Below are positions 35,163 to 48,291 of a stretch of 64,000 nucleotides of DNA, one piece after another. The stretch is from the NCBI RefSeq assembly GCF_963576545.1, contig NC_083639.1, forward strand, positions 20,671,118-20,735,117, given 5' to 3'. Made by a program: the position numbers and the translations under genes. The notes under the pieces are model-generated. The model was not told the DNA's origin. It saw nothing but the letters and a program-made list of their open reading frames with translations, and searched no databases. Each line of letters opens with the position of its first letter. Positions within the stretch are counted from its first letter, which is position 1. This DNA comes from Limanda limanda. Lineage: Eukaryota > Chordata > Actinopteri > Pleuronectiformes > Pleuronectidae.

Positions 35163-37083
35163 ATAATGATCTATAAGCATAAACAGTTTATATGTGAATA
35201 TTAAGACACATTCACCATGACTTACAGTGATCTTACAGTGGACCTCAAGGAGCAGCTCCCTTTGAAACACTGGATAAAAACATATTCACTCTACAACTTT
35301 ATGAATATTTATGTTGCTGATATTTTACTAGTGATTGTATATGCATATTTTAAGTGTTGTAATTTTTGTGAAAGCTTTTATACCCCCTCTAGCAATTGAC
35401 ATATATAATTATATATCATTATAACATATGGGTTAATTTATAACTATTAAATAATACAAAATGGAATGAAATAGTGACAAAAAGACAGTAAAGTGAGAAA
35501 TAAACACTATGACATATATTATTAAAATCATTAAGAGAATTTAGTAAAACAGTAAGTAAAAGTGAAAGTAAAAACAATAAAGGAGTAACTAAAAAAAATA
35601 AACAAATCAACACTAGTGTAATTTTTATTAATGCAATTAAAAGACAAGTGTTACATCCCAAGGTTAAACAAACACTCAACATTAATTGATCATTACCAGT
35701 TCTATTTTGTAAAGTTACAAAGTGTGTACAAATCTCTATCTTTGGATTGCAGAAATTCAGGATTTAGTCTTTAACAAACATCTCAAACCAAAAGCTCTCT
35801 TCAACTTTAATAATCACTTTTATTATAAGTTGGCAAGTCGAAATAATGAATTAGGAATCTCAACATTTTGTCTCTCATTTAAATCCAAAGTTTTATTTTT
35901 GGTGTTGCTGAATTATATATACAAACTAATTCTCTAATTCGCCTCTAGAGTGTGCTGTGACACATCAAACGTCACAAACAAGTACTTCAGCAGGGTTTCT
36001 GTCAGAAAAAGTGTTTGCCGAAGTTTACAGAAGATCAATGAAAATCAACATTAAATCGTAAACTGGGATTTAGCTACTCCAACATATTAGAACAAGCCTC
36101 TGGAAATAAAGGCCAAGACAAAGTCCTCTGAGTCTGTTGATGCCATTGACACATCGTGACAACCAGCCTGCGTCTGACCCCTGATATTTATAGACGGTAT
36201 TATATAAAGAAGGATTGTCAATTTCTCTGCTGTTCACAATAAACCTGTAACACGATGAGCTCAGTCTGGGGGGACAGCCTTGAGTGTGCAGTTAACAATG
36301 GTATTAATAACATACAACACAGGCTTCTCCCCCTGCTCGGAAGAGAAAGTGTGACGTAAATTATCAGCCGCGGACAGACGAGCCTCCACGGGTGGGGGGA
36401 AAGAAAATACGCAAGGAGCCTTGGTTGGCGCAGGCCGAGGTGTCCCCTTACAGGGCAGGGACCACTCATCCACGTCTTAAAAGGCAGGGCCTCTGCGGCT
36501 TGTGGTAGCATGCGTCGCTCATCGGGCATCGCTGTCAGGTGCCACATGCTTGTCTTTGTGCTATGGGAGCAGGAATGGGCTGTTGACTCTCAATGCCACA
36601 CGCCTGCTCACATTCCCAAGGAAGGCCGGGAGGGAGACACCGCAGACAGTGTCACTCCAGCTGGCCAACACACTGTAGAGGCCCTAGAGTCAAAATAACA
36701 ATGAGGGGGGCCGGTGTTAACATGCACAGAGTGGGGTGCCTCAAACTGCTGTCATGGCCTCATTCCTGCCTAAGGTCATACAGGCATCTTCCGATAGCTC
36801 TCAGGAAAGGGAGCTGTGCTCATAAAGGATGACGATTTGAAAGGATTAAATATATATATCAATACATATATCAATACATATATGAATAATATAGATGAAA
36901 TATCCGAATAGCAACAAAGTAATACCAAATTAACTTAAGTCAAATGAAAATCATCCCCTATAACACATATAATAATATAATAACTATAAATCAGTCTTTA
37001 TTATCACCACAGACAACACAATAAGACTGCTGTAAATATTCTATAATTAGCAGTCTGTTTTTCTTTTTCTCCCTCAAACGCTT
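35163..37083. other. Non-coding stretch with a GC-rich unique block
   Basis: 35163-36200 is AT-rich with nothing recognised. 36230-36700 is GC-rich and non-repetitive, with open frames on both strands but no recognisable protein; it may be regulatory. 36840-36910 holds short TATA-type repeats. Confidence 0.4.
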
Positions 37084-37258
<175 letters not shown>

Positions 37259-38229
37259 CATGCCCAAACAGGATACTCTGTCATCTCTTGCTGTGGGTGT
37301 ATTTTCTATGATTTCTCATTTCCAGGCCTCATATCTTTCCTACCTTCTCTTACCCCGTGTGACACCACCAGCCCCACCACACACCCCATCCCGCCAAAGG
37401 AATTGCCCCGGTTAGATCAACCTCCTCTCTACATCACTTCCTGTTCCTGTTGGTGGCAATTGTTCTGAGGGGAAGGGAAAGCAGACGGGATGGGGAAAGA
37501 GGAGGAGGGAGGTCGGGATGGGGTGGGGGGTGGAGGTTGTTAGTGGTTCTTTGTTCCCCTGTCTGTCTCACCTGCCTGACCCCCACCTGACAGGCCTGAC
37601 CCTGCAGGCCTGGTAGAGCCAGCCAGACAACCCGCTGGCTGCCTGTTTCCTGTCTCACTGACTGACAGGATATTCATATCGTGCTTGGGACACAGTGCAT
37701 GGTAGACTGCTGCTCTCAATACACTTTGGCTTCATGAAAAATTCCCGCTGTTGAATCACATTCAAAATTAATTTATTGATTTAATGATTTACACATATAA
37801 CACATTGACCAGTACCATCACATTGTCAAGGGGGTCCCAACATATATCACAACAACTACATGAAAAAAGACACAAAGACAAAAGCTTACCATCTGTTAAA
37901 AATGTTCTTCTTAAAATTCCAACCTAAATGAGATTTCTTCATCCAATTTACATTTTCTTTTCTTTATTTCATTATACTTACACTTAAAAAATAAATATCA
38001 AATTATCCTTCATGTTTTATTTCTAACACATACAGACAGGCAACAGAAAAACTAAACAAACTAACTGACTATAAACTGACTATAATGTAGCACATATAGT
38101 TATGAACAATTACAGCCACAAAGCGGCCAAACTGGCACCTCTGATATAAACAGTAGACAGTGAGTGGAACACCAGATACATCCCCAGGCATGATATATAT
38201 AAAAACATACATAGACACAGTGACAGCTT
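37259..38229. other. Non-coding stretch
   Basis: GC-richer unique DNA to about 37700 with purine-rich runs, then AT-rich DNA. No gene is recognised. Confidence 0.5.
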
Positions 38230-38470
38230 TATTAATAACCAGAGCAGGCCATCTCTAAATAAGAAGACAGGGCATGCTGAAACATACCAAGTGAGGAAAT
38301 GGGTCTTATATCAGATAATAAACTATTCCAGTCTGCTTTATATATAAAAGCTCTTTTGCCAATTGTCGTCTTAGCAGGAGACACAGAGAAGTAGAGCTGA
38401 TCAATACAGCTAATCATAATAAGTAAACACCAAGATATTGTTGCAAACTAGAATGGAAATAGAAGTAAGT
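38230..38470 (-). pseudogene. Possible LINE C-terminal relic
   Basis: A minus-strand frame reads KTTIGKRAFIYKADWNSLL followed by SDIRPISSLGMFQHALSSYL. This resembles the C-terminal end of LINE ORF2 proteins (pattern ..IG.RAF..A...WN.LP..IR...SL..FK..L..YL). Only this tail is recognisable. Confidence 0.4.
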
Positions 38471-39619
38471 GCATTTTAATCTGGGGCTTCTTTCATTTGG
38501 AGATGGCCATTTAAGTCCATAAGTCAGTAAGGGACATCCAAGTATATTATTTACATATGCATTATTTACATATGCATTATGCTGTTAAAGCAGCGGTCGG
38601 TAACTGGGTAAAAATCGCCACCAGATAATTTTGATATCTTTATTATTTTTATTTCATCATATTGGACTGTAACAGACGTTCACTGGTCTTGGGCACTGAT
38701 CCCTGTCATAACAACATTCATATAATCACTTCCTGCATGCAATTTGTCTTCAAAGTAGAAGCACCACATTTATTTTGTTGATGTTCTTCTTTATATTCAG
38801 CTGAAATACAGAGCTTTTATTTAGAGAATTTAGGAACTTGGGTCTGAAGATTTAGCTGCTTGCTTAACAGACCTCTGTAATAGTCAAAATGTAACATTGG
38901 AATCTTATGTACAAACCCCATATGTAAACAGAAATAAAACAATTCTTTTTCATTTCATAAAAAAACAGTGACTACAACATTGTGAGTGCGGATAAACCAG
39001 AGAGGATGAACACAAAGTTTTATAACTTCACTCTACACCAGAGACTGTTCTTAAAAATCTCTGCACGCAACGTCCAGCACACAAACAATTAAAAGTTACA
39101 GTATTTAGTAGATCTGCGAGAGAAGGACTCAATAATGATAAGGAATCATTCTGAAGTGGCTCCCGAGCTTTAACACAGGCCAAGAGGAAAGGCAATTTTA
39201 TAACGGGCACTGCACTATACTGTAAATAATTATTCAATAAAAGAACAGAATTCTTCTTCTGTCATAGATGCCGTGTCTTGAACATTGCACTCTGCTGTCA
39301 ACTCCTTCAAATGTGTCTAGTTTACACGTCAAAGCACCTGCATGGCTTTTTTTTTTTACATAAGCCTGTACACCAGCAACCACAAAATGCCCCAGCCTGC
39401 TTCAGCTAATCAGGATGTGCCACTGTTACTTTCCTCAGAGTCAGGCATGTTATCTCAGTGTTTTATTAGAATCACACTGTCAGATCAACACATTCTGTTC
39501 TCTTTGACATGGTATGGGCAACAGATGTTGCAACTTAAGTCGTAAGATAGATTAACAAACCACAATTAACATAAATCATATCACTTTCAAGATATAATGA
39601 CACAAAAGTTTTTCCATGT

Positions 39620-39749
39620 AATCGAGGGTCAAGAACAGAGGATGTTGCACCTTGTACAGATTGTTCAGACATTTACGGCAAACTGTGGTTTGTGAATACG
39701 GGCTTTACAAATGCAGATTTATTGTTTGATTGATTGATTGATTGATTGG
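39620..39749 (+). mobile_element. L2-like LINE 3' end fragment
   Basis: The sequence carries the motifs aacagaggatgtt, gtttgtgaatacgggcttta and a TGAT-repeat tail (39728-39749), matching the 3' UTR of the L2-like element at 5590-5676 with more divergence. No coding part remains. Confidence 0.65.
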
Positions 39750-41712
39750 AAATAGCTCGGAACAACACCAGTTTTAGCCCTCACATGTCCAGATATCTCT
39801 GCTGTGACTTTTAGTTTGGGGAGTATTGGGATTGTGGCTTGTTATAACCGAGGTGAACCTTTTATACCTATTCATGCACACAATCGTGCTCAGAGTGCCA
39901 CACAGGTCAGTGTTTGTGGTGCAGCTGATGGTATCATGTATCAGGAAGGGGACAGCAGTCATGGTCTTTATCAGAAAAACATGATTACTGACATGTTTAT
40001 TCCCCAGACAGTTTGTTTCATGGTGGAGTGAATTGTTGTAGCGCTAACCTGTCATGTAGGACCATTTATAGAAACATGTGAGCTCAGGGTTTGATCCCAC
40101 TTGACCTAATAAGGAGTTTACTTATGATCACTGTGCTACTTCAATTTAGGCCTTTTTCAATCCGAAGAGGATATTTTCCTCAATTATATTATGTGCACCC
40201 TTAAAGCACTTCTGAATGTTATCATCCATTAACCCTGAAATCAAAGTTTTGAGGATTTTCATATTTCAATTTTATACTAGAGGTCTGTTCTAAACCTGCC
40301 TGCACGGAATAGGCAGTTTGCTTGACCTGTTTATTCAAAGCTCAGTGAAGCTAGACTCAGTACACAAAACCTCGAACTGGAGAATCAGTTGTCGTGCCAT
40401 TGTGATTGTGCTGTTGTCATAAACAACAATGTCCCTTCAGTTGATGAGTCCAGCTGCCGCTGCTACAGAGCGCTGGTCGCCTGTTTATTGAAAGTTGATT
40501 GATTTTGAAGGTATCACGTTTCCCAATTGCACAAAATTCAACACTTCCTAAACAATATGCATGTCTCATGTGAAGGTGATGAACGATTCTCGCATCTCAC
40601 ATACATACAGAATTGGTAGAGAGATGATGATATAAAATAAAAATTACAGGATGATCATAAGACTTTGCAGAAACCTACAGAAAAAAAAGAAAAACACTGT
40701 TTAAAAAGAGACATGGTCATCAAGCTGGAAACCTAAGCTGCATCTGTTTTAATTCATGCAAAGCTGTCACTTCCTTGATACAAGGCGGCTGTACCTGCAG
40801 TAACAAAAGTGAATAAAGAGGTGGGGTGCTTTGTGGCCAAATGCTGGGAAACATTGACAGCTGGTGAAAATGTATAAAGCTCTATATGTAAATGAGAGAA
40901 ATAACCTGCGACTCATTCTAATAAATGTGACCAGTGTGCTCCTCTCTCTATCTGCAGAGGTTCATTGGGACGGAAATGCAAAAGCCGCTCACTGTGGGGA
41001 ATCCACACAAATGTATATCAATGTTGGTTAGGTTACCTATTCCCTGTTTCTTTAAGGTGGTGATGTATGTTTGTGTAGTTTCAACATGCCTGTAGCCAAC
41101 ACATTTGACCTCTGACCTTTGTTTATGACTGGGCAGTGCCGAAATGAGTTACAGTCAACAACTGAGATCTACAGGGGAATTACCAGGTTGGTCACATTAG
41201 CTACACCAGGCCTCGGTGCACGAGAGAGAAGGAGAAAAAAACTATTTCCAACTTGTTCACACTTTCTCTATTAAACAATTCATTCAATAGCCACTGGCTC
41301 AGACTCACTTGTGTGGTTCTTATCTTGTTTTAACAGCGCCGCTGAGATCCACAATACATTTATTTTCCCTCCAATTAACACGGTGAATAATACGCAGGTC
41401 CGATAAGGGCTTTTTGTTTTAAAACAGTGTTTATGAAACCGAGGAAATGTGGAGGCATTTTTCATTGTGAGCTTGTTTGGCTGCAACGCTGGGGATCTGA
41501 TGAACATGTCGGCCAGCGCCGCTCCAGAAGTGGCCGGGGTCAGCGCGCTGAGGCACTGAGGGGGGAGGGAAGGGGGGGGTGGAAAGCTTCAGCGGTATCT
41601 CGGAAAGCGCCCATCTCACTGCTCTTAGATATTAATCTACTATTATTCCAAACCAACAGTTTAGAAGTTTCTTCTGTGTTTACATGCTGTTCAGTGGACA
41701 ACAGTAAAGCTG
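39750..41712. other. Non-coding stretch
   Basis: No exon is recognised. 41427-41620 is GC-rich with overlapping open frames but no known protein. Confidence 0.45.
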
Positions 41713-41880
41713 TTTTCAGACATGACCTGCGGATAAAGCTCAGAGGATTGGGGCTGGACTTCACCAGCAGTTTGCTTTTCACGCATGCACAACACAGCGG
41801 GAGGTTCTCTTTACAGTCGCGTTCACAACAAGTCTTCCACATTATTAAGGTGAGCGCCGTGTGCAGCAGACAGAGGCAGG
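41713..41880. repeat. Interspersed repeat, copy 1 (ttttcagacatgacctgcgga family)
   Basis: The 21-base stretch at 41713-41733 recurs exactly at 45979-45999. The two neighbourhoods continue with shared blocks (ggactt, gcatgcacaacac / gcctaagcacaacaa, cgttcacaacaa, gcagacagaggc). This indicates two diverged copies of one interspersed element of unknown class. Confidence 0.5.
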
Positions 41881-42069
41881 AAGCAAAATATTAATTCCGC
41901 TGTTAAGATCACATCATTTTCTTGACTACAAACTGCTCCAGTGGTATCTGTAAGCCCTGACATTCATATTTGACTTGAAAAGGCATCATATGCACCATGT
42001 CTTTAGCCTAAACGTCGGCTGTTATCCTCCTCCAGAGCCTGGTACGGGCGTGGATCGCAGCGGACATTC

Positions 42070-42294
42070 TGGGTAAAGTTTAGGGGCTTACGGAAACTTG
42101 AATGACACCACAGGAGCAGTATGGAGGCATGTTATGTTTTTTTAAGAATCGGTCACCATTTACTTCAATTGTATTGGATTTGGCTGCAACACTGATTACC
42201 CCTGAAGCTCCTTTAGTGTTTTGTGGACTCAAACACTTTGCCCACCTCTCCATCAGCTTCCATCATGGCATTTTTGGGTGAACTATCCCTTTAA
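42070..42294. repeat. Probable MITE end with gggtgaactatcccttt
   Basis: The stretch ending tttttgggtgaactatccctttaag (42272-42295) matches the end of a repeat I know to be very common in fish, whose opposite end begins with the complementary aaagggatagttcaccc. Only this end is clear here; the preceding 200 bp have no coding content. Confidence 0.4.
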
Positions 42295-45200
42295 GACACT
42301 TCTGGCCATGCTTTGTTCATTTAATAGTCTGGTAAGAGGGATTGATCTCATAATACAAGCACACAGGCTAGATTGACAACAGTGAAAATGAAGACCCCAA
42401 AGTACAACCTCAGTCAAACAGACAGCAAATGTGATTCCACTTGTGATTCCCAGTTGAAAACAAGCTGGCCTGGGTTTTGTATACCTGAACATGTAAGACA
42501 CCTGATTGTGAGACTTTATAAAGATTGGAGGGTATAAGAGCATCAGTGGGCTGCAACACAGTTGAGTTGTTAAGAAATACAGGAAGAGACATACTATCAG
42601 CTAAAATGTCACTCACCGGAGTCTGCCAGGGCATAACCATCCACTTATAGTGAAACCACCTTTCAATTCAATATAGGAATTTGCACCAAATGGCACACAC
42701 CCAGCACTAAATAGGCCTGATTTTCATCCAGATTCATTAATTGCAACAAAAAAAAAATTGCTCTTGCAATGTTAAAGTCAGATAAAAATCTTTGTGTAAT
42801 CCTGCTGACTAACAAACAAACAATCAGACAGGTTCCTTCTTGAAAGAGAGACATAAAAAAGCACCCAGCTCTCAAATGATGCCACACACAGTTTCAGTTA
42901 AAGCACAAGCTAAGATAAGGATTATCTGTGGTAGTGAGTGTTTCACTGACTGATTTGACAGTGAGAAGGGCACGACATGACGTCAACTTCTATGGTGCGC
43001 AGTTAGAAAGTCATTCTTCACAAATTGGCAAAACAGCAAGAGTAAACTTTGGCAGAACATGAAAGGAGGCTGATCAATGTTGGCATTACTTTCCATGGTC
43101 TAATTAAACCTAGATACATTTGTTTCAACCAGATGGGGTTTCATTCATAAATTAATTCATAAATTCATCAATGGATAACAAAATAAAGAATTTCTTTTTT
43201 TTATATTTTAGCCTCCCTGTTCAATATAAGTAGAATTATGGACTGCCACTGTAAGTTCCTGTGTCCTAATCAGATCACTATGGGCTGGAGTCTTTGCTGC
43301 TGTTCCACTGTGAGCACTAATAGGATTTCTCCCTGAATGATGTCATGAGGACTGCCCTTCCCTCTGCAGCTCCACTCCTGGAAGTTATTTATCCTTGTTT
43401 GCCATGTACCTTTGTTTGTGCTTTGTGTTGCTCTTCTACAATTTAATAAAAAAAAAATAATCTTAACTTCAGGATGCTGGTTCAAATTCAAAATTGAAAC
43501 TTAGCTCTGACGTATATAATCTATGTTCAAAGATGGTACTATTACTTTAGACGTAAAATGTACATAATGTTGGCATTGTAACTTTGACTTGCTCACGTTT
43601 TTGTTAATTTTTCTGTCCTTGTTAAATATTCAATTTTCGCTGTCTCTATGTTTAATGTACTTAATTCTTTGTTTTTGTGCTGTCGAACCCCGGTTGGCCC
43701 TCTGAAGTTTAACAGAGCCTTACTCATCTTATCTTATTAAATAAATGTCATCTATGTTCATGGTGGATTTGTATTGGCTGTAGTAATCCATGTTCACACT
43801 TTTGATTTCATTATGTTGACAAATAGATGCCATTAAAACAGAAAAAAATACAGCACAATAGTAAAAAGTACATTGAACATAAGGGGTGATGATACATTAG
43901 TGATTTTTAGTGTTGATTAAATGTGTACTTACTATGAAATATATTTAAGCAAAGACAAATATAGTTTAATGCAAGTAATTTTCATGTGGGCCGAACAAAA
44001 GAAAAGCCAGTCATTCTGCTGAGAACTCATCCTACTTTAATATAGCTGGACTCTGTGATCCATACAATTTGCTAATGCTGGGTATATCTTCATTACATAT
44101 TTACTATAGCATTGATGACTAATGAGTGGCTGTTCTTCTTCCAGAAAATAAAAATCAGAAAGAGTAAAAAATACAAACATTATCTCCTGTGTAAAATAAT
44201 TTACATCATATGTTATTGGTATCAATACTTATTAGTTGGAATGATTTATGAAGTATTGGTTGTAACTTTGACAACATTGTTTTTATCAAAGTCCTCTTTC
44301 TCAATAATTTTACATCAATTTCTTCTTCCCATTCATTGGGTTTTCTCAGCATTAACTATTTTCAGACCCTCTCCTTCATCATCCAACAACTTCCCGGCCT
44401 CAACATGTCTACTGTATCGGCGTGTATTAGATGTGTATGTATGTGTGTGTGTATGTGTGCGTGTGTGTGGGTGTGTGGGTGTGTGTGTGTGTGTTTGTGT
44501 GTGTGGTTTAGTGATACTAGTTGGACTCTAAGGCCAGAACAGAGACAGATGAATGTTTAAAGGACAATGGACATCAAGCAGTACATCGATCAGGTGAAGC
44601 AGTCTAAGAGAGAAGATGGATGGATAGATGGATGGACGACCAGACAGACTGATAGACGGATGTATGGACAGAAGTACGGATAGATGGATGGAAAATAGAC
44701 ATTATATACATTCCAGTTGTCTGGTTTAGAGAGTGAAAGTCTGTATCATGGAGTGAGAGTAAAGAATGTTGAAATCAAAACTGGTTCATGAGTAAGAACT
44801 GGAGTTCATTCACTGTGCACAGATTAATTAAAGTACTAAAGAGTGCACATCAGGAATAAAAACAATTGGCATCTTCCAATATGTGCTTTCTTTTTGTCTA
44901 TAAAATACTATTACTTATCAAATAGGATCCAAAAAATGTAATTCTTATTTTTTGTATCTTTTCAATAGAACTAAAATGGTCTCTTCAGTTGGGATTATGC
45001 TTCTTATTACCTGCTCGTTGAAAAAACAAAAAGACACTTGCGGCACAAGTTGAAGAACAAGTTGAAGAACCCATGTAACCAGGGTGAAACACATTAGTGT
45101 TAGAGGGAACGTAAAATGACTCTGTAAGTGCCCAATGCATATTGAATAATAATACACCATTTATTTGATAGTTCATTGTTAGATATTAACTAATATTACT

Positions 45201-45339
45201 TAAAAAATGTATCCTATAAATCCATTAACATGTTAAAGTTAAAGCCACAGAGGTATACTCTTCCACCCAGGCCGAGCCTACACAAAACTAATTTAGAAAA
45301 TAATTTAAGTATATAAATATCTAGCTGTCATCATCTTCC
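42295..45339. other. Non-coding stretch with microsatellites
   Basis: AT-rich DNA with a GT tract (44436-44506) and a degenerate GATG/GACG-type tetranucleotide region (44618-44696). No gene is recognised. Confidence 0.5.
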
Positions 45340-45900
45340 CTGGAACTGTGAAGTGAAGCACTACTCCTGCATCCTTAAATCACTGCTCTGGCCTCCAGTG
45401 TGTCAAGGTATAAATTTACTCGTCTACAAAGACCTAAATATATTTCTGATCTACTTGTGCATTATGAAGCATCCAGACCCCTCAGATCTTCTGGGACATG
45501 TAGAATCAAACCCAAGCAAAGTTCAGGAGCTTCTTGTTGCTGTTCCCTCCACCAGTGTACCTGAGGTCTGCTAAAACTGACAGTTTCTTTAAATCAGGGC
45601 ATAAAACACAATTGTTTGCTGCTTACTCCTGTGCGATAAATTAAAAAGTGTGATGTAATGTTGAACTATTTCCTTTTATTTTTTTATGTCTTTATTATAC
45701 AATTTGTGTGTCTACATATTGTTTTATTCTCAATTGTTTTTAATTATTCTCTGGCTCCGTAAAGCATTTAAATTACCTTGCTTTAATTGTCTTTTAAATG
45801 CAGTTTATCTTATGTCTTATTCTCATGTATTTCAATGCCTTTGTAAATCAATTTGAATGGCCTTGTATCTGAATGGTGCCATATAATAAACCTTGCTATA
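45340..45900 (+). pseudogene. Decayed L2/CR1-type LINE 3' end
   Basis: Plus-strand frames give LKSLLWPPVCQGIN, a decayed VYKDLN block, and later FFKSGHKTQLFAA, matching the ORF2 C-terminus of L2-type elements. The following DNA contains ttgtaaatcaatttgaatgg and gtgccatataataaa, close to the 3' UTR end of such elements. Frameshifts and stops are present. Confidence 0.5.
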
Positions 45901-45977
45901 AAACAGGACAAGACAACCCAGAGAGAATAACCTAATGAAAACAAGAACTTAAAACAAAGAGATAAGAGATCAAAAGT

Positions 45978-46140
45978 CATTTTCAGACATGACCTGCGGA
46001 GGATCTACCGAGCATTAGGTCCAGACTTTCGCCTCAATTTGCCTCACGCCTAAGCACAACAAAGCATAGACGTTTTCACAACAGCAACAAATCCTCAGGG
46101 TTCAGGCGAGAGGTGGAGCTGCAGACAGAGGCCGGATGTA
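45978..46140. repeat. Interspersed repeat, copy 2 (ttttcagacatgacctgcgga family)
   Basis: This is the second copy of the element at 41.7 kb, in the same orientation, ending near gcagacagaggccgg. It directly follows the decayed L2-type fragment. Confidence 0.5.
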
Positions 46141-46419
46141 ATGCATTCATTCCGCAATTCCTCACATGGAGAAACCGCAAAGAATCTCTGGAGTTCAGTG
46201 CATGTCTGAGAGCAGCTTTAGTGAAAGCAGCTTTTTCATTAGCCCCATTGTCCCTGTGACAAACAAGATGGGGGAGATAGTGAATATTAGAAATTTGACC
46301 AGCTGCAGAATGGGCAATCTGATGCGGGGCCAGCTGACTGGAACTGGGTGGATCCATTGAGGACAAAGGCCCCCCACACACACCTGGTATTAGCTGTTAA
46401 CAAGGTTTTTTCTGATCGG

Positions 46420-46844
46420 ATCACAAGTGGACAGCTCTGAGTGTGTGTGTTCACACCTGGCATTGAAATGTGGCCCCACATGCATCTCGTGATCAGGTCT
46501 CAGGTCGGATCTCACCTCCCCGCTCTATACAGCTGGATTTCTGTTCACGAAGACCAACCTATGTTGTTCTTACCCAGTCTGAGTACACAAGTGGGTCCGA
46601 TGTCACTGTGTTTGTGAGTGTGTGTGTCTCGAGCGAGCGAGGTAAGAGAGAGAGAGAAACAGAGAGAGGAGTCAGGAGAGTTTTAATCAAACCTTGTGCA
46701 GCTGTGCTGTGAAGAAAGATTTTTACCAAATTGAGGAATCAATCATTACGTGGTGATCGGTGTTAATATTGTGGACGAATGTGGTCTTGACGTGATCCGA
46801 TCTGAGTGTGTTCACATCTGTACTTAGAGCTGTCCACTTGTGAT
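46420..46844. repeat. Inverted-repeat (foldback-like) element
   Basis: A 19-bp sequence at 46420-46438 (atcacaagtggacagctct) recurs as its exact reverse complement at 46826-46844. Imperfect pairing extends on both sides (tgtgttcacacc against the complement of gtgttcacatctg). This suggests a decayed foldback or MITE-like element of about 0.43 kb. Confidence 0.5.
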
Positions 46845-47079
46845 TGGATGACAAAAACCACATGTTGTGTATGGAGTATGACCGGGGCTTGATAGTGGTA
46901 AACTCGCCTGTTCTGAAGCTATTACTCAGAAGGAAACTGGTTTGCACTGGGGGCACATTAGGGACCTATGACAACAGAGGAGCAGGGTACAGGGGTTTCT
47001 GGAGCTAATAGCCATAGGTCGCCATCAATGGAGGAATCGCTCTCCCCCACCACCTAAGCCAGTGGAGATGGAGGTTTAG

Positions 47080-47470
47080 TGGGATGAGTAGGGGATTCAG
47101 GCCTGACTTGGACCTTCAACCTGTCACAGTGCACATTTCACACATTGTGCAAATCTTTCACAGGGGTAATGGCATAGCCTGCTCCTTCCCCAGAAGGGGT
47201 TCCCACTACCTGATAAACCCCAAAACTCTACAGATTCTGGATCTCATGGTGAACCCCATAGTTTCGTAGTCACCCTAAAGGTGCCATGTGGAACCACTGA
47301 TCATGCAACTCCTTCTAGCATACCACAGCAGCCAACAGCTGCTCATGGGTACCCTCAAAAGCCACCTCAAGTCTGCCCTGGCGCTCAACCAACCAGTCCT
47401 GTACTTTTTCTAGTGCAGGACCCTGGACCCAACCCAGAAGAAAGCTGACGGTTTCATGAGGATGCCTCTA
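47080..47470 (-). pseudogene. Ty3/gypsy-type integrase C-terminal fragment, decayed
   Basis: A single minus-strand frame with five internal stops reads RQGRLEVAFEGTHEQLLAAV, then KELHDQWFHMAPLG, LRNYGVHHEIQNL, GVYQVVGTPSGEGAGYAITP and VKDLHNV. This matches the end of LTR-retrotransposon integrases, where R.....HEQ....A...K..HD is followed by G..VYLR....G..KIQD.W...VY.V and the chromodomain-like end. No LTRs are visible nearby, so only this internal fragment survives. Confidence 0.55.
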
Positions 47471-48109
47471 GTCAAAGATTAGACCAGTGAGATTGTCGTT
47501 TGTTCCTTTGCTTACAACAAATCAACTTATTTTAATGTTAAACTTGTTTTCACCAAGAACTAGCAACCAACCAGCACATAAAGAGCCACAGAATTTAGCA
47601 GATTTTTCCTTTTCTTACAGACATGTACATTTTGTTCCTACGGTGAAAAACAAGCATCCTTCAGGGAAAAGTGCCCTGCCTGGTTTACAGACTAGAGATA
47701 TAATATAGCTGCTGTAGCACTTTGCTCAACTTGAAAACTGAACTGTAAGTTTAGGCCATTTTGATTTGTCACAATGGGGGAAGCCGAGGTGTTCCTGATA
47801 ACATTAAAGAAGGCTCACTTCAACAGTCACCGTCATTAATTTCATTATTTATACCTGTGCTTTTCTTCCGGTGCCAAGTCAATGTCCTCTGTGAAAAGGG
47901 CCTATTTGTAAAGAACATTGATATTTGTAAAAAATAAAAAAATAATAAAAACTTGAGAAGATAAAGTCTTTGCTTTTCTCATGCCCGGTCACTTAATGTT
48001 ATGGGACACTGTTTATTTCTCACAAGCTGTAGAGTTACCTGTTCGTGGTTTGTGTTAGCATCCCTGCTAGGTGCTATTTATCACTGATTGTCATGCTAGC
48101 TATAGCTAC
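47471..48109. other. Non-coding stretch
   Basis: Nothing recognised between the integrase fragment and the 3' end of the minus-strand LINE. Confidence 0.5.
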
Positions 48110-48291
48110 ATTTTTTTTTTTATTTGACCTTTATTTAACCAGGAAAGTCCCATTGAGATTAAAAACCTCTTTTTCGAGGGAGTCCTGGCCAAAAGGCAGC
48201 AACAAATAACATATGTACACTCACAATATTACACTCACAACATATAAACAGAAATTAAAATGATAAAAAACAGTTACAAATAAATTAAAAT

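Noticed and set aside
34992..35204. Poly-glutamate frame resembling an acidic protein
   Set aside because: It is the (GAA)n tail of an interspersed repeat.
44436..44696. CRISPR-like or satellite array
   Set aside because: Only GT and degenerate GATG microsatellites; no regular spacer-repeat structure, and the DNA is animal.
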